From Proteobacteria bacterium UBA981 (GTDB taxonomy: Bacteria; Pseudomonadota; Gammaproteobacteria; Ga0077536): 64,000 nucleotides of DNA. The notes under the pieces are model-generated. The model ran no database searches. It was not told where the DNA came from and saw nothing but the letters and a program-made list of their open reading frames with translations. This document shows, piece by piece, positions 44,821-52,343 of the stretch (positions within the stretch are counted from its first letter, which is position 1; the number at the start of each line of letters is the position of its first letter). Where the stretch lies: the NCBI GenBank assembly GCA_002292285.1, contig DBBP01000002.1, positions 216,749 to 280,748 on the forward strand. The letters are read 5' to 3'. The position numbers and the translations under genes were made by a program.

Positions 44821-45987
44821 CTACTTGCCGGCATAGACGTCCAACGCGGTCTGCATGCGCAGCAAAATCTGCTCGAGTATGTCAGGCGAAGTAGCGAAAT
44901 TCAGACGCACGAACCCTTCCCCTTCGGGCCCAAAGGCTTTGCCATCACTCAAAGCGACGCGCGCGTGTTCCAGCAAGAAAGCCTGCGGCGCGGTCGGCAA
45001 TTTCAACTGACGCATATCCAGCCATGCAAGGTAAGTCGCCTGCGGTGGGAAATGACGCACATCGGGCCAATGCGCCGCGACGAACGCAGCGACGCGTGCG
45101 CGATTGTTGCGCAACGTTTGCAGCACTTCGTCCTGCCAGTCCTGCGCCTCACGCCACGCCGCTGTTACGGCGGCGACACTGAGTGTGTTCGTACCACCAC
45201 GCGAGTGCCCGGGGATACGCTCAAAGCGCGCCTGCAGTTCAGCACTGCCAAAGTGAGCAAACGCCATGCACAGGCCTGCAATGTTGAACGCTTTACTCGC
45301 CGACATCAGCGTCAGCGTGCGTTGCGCAACGGCGTCGCTCAGGGAAGCAATGGGAATGTGGGCAGTATCGTCGAGAACAAGATCGGCATGGATTTCGTCT
45401 GACACGATGACCAAGTCGTGGCGCACCGCAATTTCAGCGATGCGCTCCAGTTCCTCGCGTGAGAATGCGCGGCCACAGGGGTTGTGCGGATTGCATAACG
45501 CGATTACGCGCGTTGAGGCGTCGATGGCTTGCTCGAATTGATCAAAATCGATTTCGAAGGCCGACCGGCCGGCCTGCAAGGGGCACACAACCGCCCGCCT
45601 TCCGGTCTGCTTGGCTGCTTTCAGAAATGGTGGATAAATCGGCGTTTGAATGATGACACCGTCACCCGGCTCGCTGAAGGTTTGCAACGCAAGGTAGAGG
45701 CCTTGTACGACGTCATTGATGACAACAACCTGCTGCGCAGAGATCGCCCACCCAAAGCGCGCCGCTACGCGTTCGCAAAACAGTTCCCGCAGGCCGCTTC
45801 TGGCTGGAGAAACCGGGTAGCCCAGATCGCCCGCAGCGATGCGTTCGTTCAGCGCCTCGCGAATCGGATCGGCCACCCTATAATCCATGTCTGCAACCCA
45901 GGCTGGCAAAACATCGGCCGGGTATTGGGTCCACTTTTCGCCGCGGCGACGTCGCAGGGACTGCTCGCTAATGTCATTGATGTGCAT
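44821..45987 (-). CDS. patB: MalY/PatB-type PLP C-S lyase (cystathionine beta-lyase)
   Basis: A 388-residue fold type I PLP enzyme. The PLP lysine is in SASKAFNIAG (near residue 235). The N-terminal WVADMDY and CNPHNPCGR blocks mark the MalY/PatB branch, whose members cleave cystathionine and other cysteine conjugates to thiols, pyruvate and ammonia. Gene symbol by family, not proven. It is convergent with dacB and divergent from the SDR gene (52-bp gap). Confidence 0.85.
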   Translation of the reverse strand: MHINDISEQSLRRRRGEKWTQYPADVLPAWVADMDYRVADPIREALNERIAAGDLGYPVSPARSGLRELFCERVAARFGWAISAQQVVVINDVVQGLYLALQTFSEPGDGVIIQTPIYPPFLKAAKQTGRRAVVCPLQAGRSAFEIDFDQFEQAIDASTRVIALCNPHNPCGRAFSREELERIAEIAVRHDLVIVSDEIHADLVLDDTAHIPIASLSDAVAQRTLTLMSASKAFNIAGLCMAFAHFGSAELQARFERIPGHSRGGTNTLSVAAVTAAWREAQDWQDEVLQTLRNNRARVAAFVAAHWPDVRHFPPQATYLAWLDMRQLKLPTAPQAFLLEHARVALSDGKAFGPEGEGFVRLNFATSPDILEQILLRMQTALDVYAGK

Positions 45988-46039
45988 AGCGAGCGATTGT
46001 AGCGGTTACTCGGCAACGGCAAAACCACGCAGGTAAGCG

Positions 46040-46750
46040 ATGAATGTTTTGATCACCGGCCATTCGCGTGGCCTCGGAGAGGCACTCGCCGATATCTATC
46101 TCGGACGCGGTGATGGCGTTTTCGGTGTGTCTCGCACGCCACTGCAGCGCGAGCACGGCTCGCTCACCCAGGTGAGCGCCGATCTCTGTGCGACCGCCAC
46201 CATCGACGCCGCTCTGAAGTTGCTCTTCACCACACGCGACGGACCGGATCTGGTATTTCTGAATGCCGGCATTCTGGGGCCGATCGCAGCCCTGAACGAC
46301 ACCGACGTGGCGACGCTTCAACGCATTATGGATGTTAACGTGTGGGCCAATAAGCTGATTCTTGATTGGCTGGTCCAGCGTCCTCGTCGGCCACAGCAAA
46401 TTATCGCGATCTCGTCCGGTGCATCTGTGAGTGGCAATTTCGGCTGGGGTCCCTACGCAATGTCGAAAGCCAGTCTCAACATGCTCATAAGGCTATATGC
46501 GCATGAGCTGCCAGACACCCACCTCACCGCATTGGCGCCCGGACTCATCGACACCGACATGCAGTCTCAAATCCGTACCGTCAGTGCCGTCGAATTTCCT
46601 TCATTACAACGGCTACACGACGCCCAGGGTAGTGAGTCGATGCCTCCCGCGCAGGTTGCTGCCGAGCAAATCTGTCAATGTCTTGAAGCGTTAAAGACGC
46701 TGCCAAGCGGTGACTTCATCGATTTACGCAAGCAGTTCCCCATACCCTGA
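46040..46750 (+). CDS. short-chain dehydrogenase/reductase
   Basis: A 236-residue SDR with an N-terminal cofactor motif TGHSRGLG (TGxxxGxG), LNAG (near residue 75), an active-site serine in ISSGAS and YAMSK (YxxxK, near residue 141). The C-terminal substrate loop is ordinary. NADP(H) preference is suggested by the arginine in the glycine motif. The substrate is unknown. It stands alone and converges on the lipoprotein hydrolase. Confidence 0.88.
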   Translation: MNVLITGHSRGLGEALADIYLGRGDGVFGVSRTPLQREHGSLTQVSADLCATATIDAALKLLFTTRDGPDLVFLNAGILGPIAALNDTDVATLQRIMDVNVWANKLILDWLVQRPRRPQQIIAISSGASVSGNFGWGPYAMSKASLNMLIRLYAHELPDTHLTALAPGLIDTDMQSQIRTVSAVEFPSLQRLHDAQGSESMPPAQVAAEQICQCLEALKTLPSGDFIDLRKQFPIP

Positions 46751-46772
46751 ATGCCTGGCGGCGACCACCCGG

Positions 46773-47687
46773 CTAAGGCGACAAACACAATGCCGGGTGC
46801 CCAACGTCGGCATCACGCAACAATCGACAACCGTCCTGCGGCCATATCTGCGCCCAACAACAACCGTGGTCGAAATCCGCATAAATCCTCTGCTGCACGC
46901 GCGCACCGGCGAGACGGTCGATAAAGTTTTGGAGCAAAAATTGAGGAGCAACCCGGTCCCTCGCCCCGGACAAATGCACTTGCGGCAAGTGGCGTAATTT
47001 GGCCGCTTGGTCGGCCGGATTAAGCGATTCGCGCAAGGCTTCAACACCATGGTGATCAGTCCAGGCGGACGTGTCGAGATTGGCGGCGACACTCACTAAC
47101 CACTCGATATCAGTGCGCCGCGCTGCCACCAGAGCGGCAATAACGCCGCCGCCAGAGAAGCCGGTCAAGCCGAAACTGGGTTGGCCTCCTGAGCGGGCCG
47201 CAAACGCGGAAAGTGCGTCGTCGAAGGCCTGCACTACAGCCTCTGCGTAGCGATGACTGGTCCAGTAACGCTGCTCACAAACAGCCTCACTGCGAGCTGT
47301 CGAGAACTGACACGGCCGGGCGATATAAATGACCGCCGCGGCGTTATCTTGCAGTGCGAGTTTCAATGCGACCGGATTGCGCGGCGTCGGATCGTCAGAG
47401 GGCTGAGAACGCGTACGCCAGGCCCGTCCGTCACCTTCGATATAGATGTTGATGTGCGATGCATTGGCGGGCCCGCGCCGCCAATAGCTCAACCGACCGA
47501 GACTCGTCGCAACCTCTCCACGTAAAAATCCTGCGCGCGCCGCACTTTGCAGTATGTCCGTTTGCGCGCGTTCTCTATGGATACTCGGATTGCTCGAACA
47601 ACCCGCCAGTGTCAAAAGCGCAATAACGGCTAGCGTCGCAAATCGACGGCATCGGGGTACAGTCGATCCTGCGCAACATTCAATCAT
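46773..47687 (-). CDS. alpha/beta hydrolase lipoprotein
   Basis: A 304-residue protein with a signal peptide and lipobox LAGC (cysteine near residue 30), so probably anchored in a membrane. The nucleophile elbow is GFSGGG (near residue 178), the acid is in SGARDRVAP and the His in DFDHGCCW, giving a full Ser-Asp-His triad. Four extra cysteines in the mature part could form disulfides. Substrate unknown. Its start overlaps the end of the SAM hydrolase gene by 8 bp, so the two are coupled. Confidence 0.8.
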   Translation of the reverse strand: MIECCAGSTVPRCRRFATLAVIALLTLAGCSSNPSIHRERAQTDILQSAARAGFLRGEVATSLGRLSYWRRGPANASHINIYIEGDGRAWRTRSQPSDDPTPRNPVALKLALQDNAAAVIYIARPCQFSTARSEAVCEQRYWTSHRYAEAVVQAFDDALSAFAARSGGQPSFGLTGFSGGGVIAALVAARRTDIEWLVSVAANLDTSAWTDHHGVEALRESLNPADQAAKLRHLPQVHLSGARDRVAPQFLLQNFIDRLAGARVQQRIYADFDHGCCWAQIWPQDGCRLLRDADVGHPALCLSP

Positions 47688-48507
47688 TCGAACCTTGGGG
47701 CGTATTGAACTGCGTCACTCGCAAGGGCGCGCCGCGGCCAAGTCCGAGGAACTCAGCCGCGCTTTGTTCTGAGCGCGCGATTTCTAACATCCCGAATGAA
47801 TTAATCAGTGCCAACAACTCGCCCGGCGACGCATCCGCATAGGTACGCCCGATGCGAATATCGTGGCCGCCGGCATGGACCACCGGATCGCGAATTGTGG
47901 CCAAATCTGCGCGTCCGATATTGCTGATCAAATTGCCGAAGTGATCACAGGTAATGACCATGCCGCGCAGGTTGCCGGCGCGCAATTCCGGCGGCTCAAC
48001 AATCGAAGGAATAAATTCCTCGCTCGGCTCACCGCAGCTCTCGACGTTCAATTCGCCGGAAGCGATCGCGGCCGCCAATGGCGCGAAGATGTCACGACCA
48101 TGAAAGGTCGCACTCGGTTCACCAAGACTGTAGCGTGCAATCAACTCATTGGGAACGTGGCGAACAGTAGCACCGGTTGCCTCGACAACTTCCGCCAGCA
48201 AGCCGTTGTCCGGAGCCAGAAATGCATGCCCGTCACCAACTGCCAGCAGGACGCTTCGATCAGTCCCGACACCCGGATCAACGATAGCCAGATGCACCGA
48301 GCCGACAGGAAAATAGTGATACGATCGCGCAATCCAGAAGCCGGCCTCTGCCGGCCAATGAACGTAGACCTCATGAGTCAGATCGATAATCCGCGCCTGT
48401 GCAAATCGACTGATGATGACCCCTTTCATGGTGCCAACAAACGGCCCACGGTGACCAAAATCCGTCGTCACCGTAATGACCCCACTGGCTTTAAATTGCG
48501 TGCTCAT
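47680..48507 (-). CDS. SAM hydrolase/SAM hydroxide adenosyltransferase (DUF62 family)
   Basis: Hydrolyses S-adenosylmethionine to adenosine and methionine, related to fluorinase and chlorinase. The start at 48507 (MSTQFKASGVITVTTDFG) has a GGAG site just upstream and gives 275 residues. The frame is open back to 48747 without similarity. Key blocks: TTDFGHRGPFVG near residue 14, DLTHEV, VDPGVGT near residue 80, APDNGLL and CDHFGNLISNI. The aspartate-Arg-His set typical of hydrolases rather than halogenases is not verified residue by residue. Confidence 0.88.
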   Translation of the reverse strand: MSTQFKASGVITVTTDFGHRGPFVGTMKGVIISRFAQARIIDLTHEVYVHWPAEAGFWIARSYHYFPVGSVHLAIVDPGVGTDRSVLLAVGDGHAFLAPDNGLLAEVVEATGATVRHVPNELIARYSLGEPSATFHGRDIFAPLAAAIASGELNVESCGEPSEEFIPSIVEPPELRAGNLRGMVITCDHFGNLISNIGRADLATIRDPVVHAGGHDIRIGRTYADASPGELLALINSFGMLEIARSEQSAAEFLGLGRGAPLRVTQFNTPQGSND

Positions 48508-48608
48508 CAGATTGCTCCTGGAAACTACCCGTCTGTGTGGCCGACGCCCGGGCAATCGATGATCGGGCTTCGCCGCCAGACGCGCAAGCAGTCGGAAGGA
48601 GGCTGCCC

Positions 48609-49367
48609 ATGAGTGCCGCGCCAAGCCAGGACGCGCGCGCCGACTGGGACAAGATCTGCTGCCCGATTTGCGCGGGAACAAGTTTTGAGCACCTGTTTGA
48701 GAAAGCCGGCGAACCGTTCGTGCGCTGCCTCGAATGTCGCCTGACACTGATCAACCCGCGTCCTCCGTTCAGCGCAATTCGCGCGGGTTACGATGCCGGC
48801 TACAGTGCTATCTACACGAAAAAAGCCGCCAAGAAATTGCGCCGCGCGCGCCGTCGCGTACACCGGTTACGGCGCAAATTCGTAGCCGGCTCGCGCTGGC
48901 TGGACGTCGGCTGCTCCGCCGGCTTCGTGGTCCGCGCGGCGCAGGATGCGGGCTTCGATGCGCACGGCGTCGATATTGAAAACGCGGCCATTACATATGG
49001 GCAAGAAACGCTCGGTCTGAACCAGCTCAAAGTCGGCCTGTTACACGAGCAGGCCTACCCTGCCGGGCACTTCCACGTGCTATCGGCCTACGATGTGATC
49101 GAACATGTTCCGGATTTAAACGCCTTCGTCGCCGAGCTAAAACGAATTCTGCATCCAGATGGCGTGATTGATCTGGGCACACCGGATATCGGCCATTGGC
49201 GAGTGCCGCGCGCCCTGGCCACGTGGCCTGAGTTCAAACCCTCCGAACACCTCTATTATTTCGATCGGACAACGCTTGCGCGCTTGATGAACAATAACGG
49301 CTTACGGATTGAGCGGGTCCGCCTGGCACTCAAGCCTGGCCTCAAAGTGTTGCTACGCCATCTTTAA
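48609..49367 (+). CDS. class I SAM-dependent methyltransferase with N-terminal zinc finger
   Basis: A 252-residue protein. A zinc-ribbon-like N-terminus (CCPICAG near residue 18, CLECRLTL near 42) is followed by a Rossmann methyltransferase with motif I WLDVGCSAGF (near residue 98), an acidic VDIE and DVIEHVPD. This layout is common in sugar or natural-product methyltransferases. A GGAAGGAGG site at 48594-48602 fixes the start at 48609. The target is unknown; the region between motif Zn and MTase is very Arg/Lys-rich (about 77-92). Confidence 0.85.
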   Translation: MSAAPSQDARADWDKICCPICAGTSFEHLFEKAGEPFVRCLECRLTLINPRPPFSAIRAGYDAGYSAIYTKKAAKKLRRARRRVHRLRRKFVAGSRWLDVGCSAGFVVRAAQDAGFDAHGVDIENAAITYGQETLGLNQLKVGLLHEQAYPAGHFHVLSAYDVIEHVPDLNAFVAELKRILHPDGVIDLGTPDIGHWRVPRALATWPEFKPSEHLYYFDRTTLARLMNNNGLRIERVRLALKPGLKVLLRHL

Positions 49368-49377
49368 ATCGTGTCGT

Positions 49378-50040
49378 TCACGCGTCGTCGTCAGGCGCGC
49401 ACAAGTGACGGAAACCGGCCGCCAGAAACGGGATCATGCGCGCGATGATTGTGGCGAGATCAGTGCTATGACAGCGCCCCGCAGACAGCACGTCTATTCG
49501 CCCAGTCTCAGCGAACGTAATGGTCATCGCGCCAACCAGAAAATGAAAAGCCCAGTAGATGTCCTCGTCAGCCGCGTGCGGGTAGATGCCGCGTACGCCG
49601 GCAACAAACGCGTTTGCCACGTCGTCAAACTCTGAGGACATCAGTTCATGTGTCCAGCGCGGTGAGTTGGCGATTTGGGCGATTAGGCGGGCATAACTTT
49701 TCCAGCCTGGGCCGCCGTGCAGACTTCGCTCCAGAAATGGTCCGGTAAACGCCTCAATCAATTCCTCCAACGACGGTCGATCAGACAATCGCTCCAGTGC
49801 GGCCATCCGTTGGTCGTTGAGTGACTCGGCGCGGCGCCTGACGACGGCGCGAAACAAATCAAGTTTGCTGCCGAAGTGATAGTTGGCGAGCGCCAACTCA
49901 ACCCCGGCTTCGCGCGTAATCTGGCGTATGGACACACCATCGTAGCTGGCCTCGGCAAACAACTTCTCTGCCGCATCAAGAATGCGTTCGGCGGTGCTCG
50001 AGGACGTTTTTCTTATGCGGTTGGGGACCATGCTTGCCAA
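49378..50040 (-). CDS. TetR family transcriptional regulator
   Basis: A 220-residue regulator with an N-terminal helix-turn-helix (ILDAAEKLFAEASYDGVSIR, then NYHFGSK near residue 55). It is divergent from the HyuA gene. A perfect 16-bp palindrome lies 22 bp upstream of its start. It probably represses its own gene and the hyuAB genes and responds to a substrate or CoA ester of that pathway. The ligand is not predictable from sequence. Confidence 0.9.
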   Translation of the reverse strand: MASMVPNRIRKTSSSTAERILDAAEKLFAEASYDGVSIRQITREAGVELALANYHFGSKLDLFRAVVRRRAESLNDQRMAALERLSDRPSLEELIEAFTGPFLERSLHGGPGWKSYARLIAQIANSPRWTHELMSSEFDDVANAFVAGVRGIYPHAADEDIYWAFHFLVGAMTITFAETGRIDVLSAGRCHSTDLATIIARMIPFLAAGFRHLCAPDDDA

Positions 50041-50061
50041 ACTCAGTGCAATGAACTAATT

Positions 50062-50077
50062 TTGAACGATCGTTCAA
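50062..50077. promoter_or_regulatory. palindromic operator for the TetR regulator
   Basis: TTGAACGATCGTTCAA is a perfect 16-bp inverted repeat between the divergent tetR and hyuA-like genes, flanked by AT-rich sequence. Its size and position are typical of TetR operators. It probably overlaps the promoters on both sides. Confidence 0.75.
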
Positions 50078-50120
50078 TTATTAACCTTTTCCGGTCCTCG
50101 CAGCTACTGCCTGACCGACT

Positions 50121-52244
50121 ATGGGAGACGCCAGTTTGAGTTCCTATCTCTGTGGCCTGGATATCGGCGGCACCTTCACCGATTGCGTGCTCATTGATGA
50201 AAGCGGTCGACTGACCATCGCCAAGGCCCCCTCCACACCACCTAATTTCGCAGCCGGCGTGATGACCGCCATTGAGCGCGCGGCGGTAAAAATCGGTCTC
50301 GAAGTCCACGACTTGCTGGACGCCATCACCGTCCTCGCACATGGCACCACGGTCGGCACCAACGCAATCATTCAGCGCCGCGGTGCCAAAGTCGGCCTGA
50401 TCACCACGCGTGGACATAATGATGTGATCCACATTATGCGCGGCTCCCGCGGTCTGTCCGGGCAGGACATCAAGATGATCGTGCACATTCCGGAAAGCAG
50501 CAAACCCGATCCACTGGTGCCGAAAAAACTTATTCGTGGCGTATCCGAGCGCGTCGATTGCTTTGGCAAGGTGGTTGTGGAGCTGAACGAAGACGAAGTG
50601 CGCCAGGCGATTATCGAGCTCCGCGATGCCGGCTGCGAGGCGCTCGCTATCTGCTGCTTGTGGTCGTTTCTCGAGCCCGCTCACGAATTGCGTATCAAGG
50701 CGATTGCGGCAGAGTTAGCGCCAGACCTGTATCTGACCTGTTCGGCAGAACTGGCGCCTAAATGGGGCGAGTACGAACGCACCACCGCGGTCGCGCTAAA
50801 CGCCTACATCGGCCCAACGACAGTCGGCTACGTGACCCGCCTTGACCAACAGCTCAAGGAGATGGGGTACAAACCGCCGTTACAGATCACTCAATGCGCA
50901 GGCGGCACCATCACCGTTCGCAAAGCCCAGCAGGCGCCCTTGCTGACCCTCGATTCCGGTCCGGTGTCGGGTGTTACCGGCTCAGTTTATCTCGGCCAGC
51001 TAATGCAGCATCCGAACGTGATCACCACCGACCTCGGTGGTACCTCGTTTGACGTTGGCGTCATTCACAACGGCGCACCCGTCGTGTCGTATAAAAGTCT
51101 GGTCAATCAATACGAATACTTTCTGCCCAAGGTCGACGTCCAAACGCTGGGTACCGGCGGCGGCAGCAAGGTCTGGATCGATAAAACTACCAAGGCCCTG
51201 CGGGTTGGGCCGGACAGTGCCGGTGCCTCACCCGGGCCGGTTTGTTACGGCAATGGCGGCACTGTGCCCACCACCACTGATGCGGATTTAGTCCTCGGTT
51301 ATCTGGATCCGGACAACTTCGCCGGCGGCACAATGCAACTCGATCGCGATGCTGCCGTTGCTGCGTTGCAATTACTCGCCGATGAGTTGGAAATGGATTT
51401 ATTTGAACTCGCTAGCGGGGTCGCAACCATCGCCGAGTTCCAGATGGCCGATTTGATTCGCAAAGTCACCGTGCAAAAAGGTCTCGATCCCCGCGATTTC
51501 GTCGTCTTCGCTTTTGGCGGCGCCGGGCCGGTCCACATGGGTGTGGCGGCGCGTGAGCTGGATGTCAGCAAAGTGATTGTGCCGCAGGGCGACACCGCCG
51601 CCGTGTGGTGCGCATTCGGCGCGGCATCGGCCGATATCCTGCACGTGAATGAGAAGGTCAGCATCATGTCTTCGCCATTTGACGTTGGGCGGGTCAATGG
51701 CCTGCTCGCTGAGCTTGGCGAATTAGGTCGCGCACATCTGGCAGAAGATGGTGTCGCCGCCGACCGCCATCAGTTTCAGTTTTCCATCGACATGCGTCAT
51801 CGCGGCCAGATCAACGAAGTCGAGGTCTTCCTCGAACGCGGCGAACTCGATGCTGAGGGCCTGGAGGGATTGCGCGCCCGTTTCGTCGAACGTTACGAAC
51901 AGCTTTATGGTCACGGCGCTGCCTTGCACGGTGCGCGCCTGGAAATGGTCACGTTCCGCTGTCGCGCCTCCGCAACTTCGATGAAACCGCAGTTGGTTGC
52001 GGCGGACAGCCTCAGCGACGTGGTCGCAGGCGATGCCCAGAGTGGCCAACGCGATATTTACTGGGCCGAATCTAAGCGCGTCGAAACCACACCGATTTAT
52101 AACGGTTACAAGCTGGTGGCCGGGAACGCTGTTGATGGACCGTGCGTCGTCGAGACGACGACGACCTCAATGGTGGTGCATCCCGGGCAACGCATTGAAG
52201 TGGACCGGCTCGGCAACTTCGTCATCGACCCCGCAGTAGCGTAG
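50121..52244 (+). CDS. hydantoinase A/acetone carboxylase beta-like ATPase subunit
   Basis: A 707-residue member of the HyuA family (5-oxoprolinase A, acetophenone/acetone carboxylase beta, N-methylhydantoinase A). It carries the ATPase actin-like motif LDIGGTFTDCVL (about 12-23), HGTTVGTNA (about 74), DLGGTSFDVG (near 305), GAGPVHMG (near 468) and GGGSK. It would activate the substrate with ATP. Start: ATG at 50121 lacks a ribosome site; TTG at 50136 with GGGAGA 7 bp upstream is a serious alternative. It is first in a TetR-controlled pair with the HyuB gene. The substrate is unknown: hydantoins, lactams or ketones are possible. Confidence 0.85.
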   Translation: MGDASLSSYLCGLDIGGTFTDCVLIDESGRLTIAKAPSTPPNFAAGVMTAIERAAVKIGLEVHDLLDAITVLAHGTTVGTNAIIQRRGAKVGLITTRGHNDVIHIMRGSRGLSGQDIKMIVHIPESSKPDPLVPKKLIRGVSERVDCFGKVVVELNEDEVRQAIIELRDAGCEALAICCLWSFLEPAHELRIKAIAAELAPDLYLTCSAELAPKWGEYERTTAVALNAYIGPTTVGYVTRLDQQLKEMGYKPPLQITQCAGGTITVRKAQQAPLLTLDSGPVSGVTGSVYLGQLMQHPNVITTDLGGTSFDVGVIHNGAPVVSYKSLVNQYEYFLPKVDVQTLGTGGGSKVWIDKTTKALRVGPDSAGASPGPVCYGNGGTVPTTTDADLVLGYLDPDNFAGGTMQLDRDAAVAALQLLADELEMDLFELASGVATIAEFQMADLIRKVTVQKGLDPRDFVVFAFGGAGPVHMGVAARELDVSKVIVPQGDTAAVWCAFGAASADILHVNEKVSIMSSPFDVGRVNGLLAELGELGRAHLAEDGVAADRHQFQFSIDMRHRGQINEVEVFLERGELDAEGLEGLRARFVERYEQLYGHGAALHGARLEMVTFRCRASATSMKPQLVAADSLSDVVAGDAQSGQRDIYWAESKRVETTPIYNGYKLVAGNAVDGPCVVETTTTSMVVHPGQRIEVDRLGNFVIDPAVA

Positions 52245-52343
52245 ACGTCCACGTGAGCGACAGCTGCACGAAATCACAAGTATTGGAGCTTATTCGCAAG
52301 TGCACCGTCTGGTCGCCTTGCCTGATAGCTGAGGAGACTGGCC

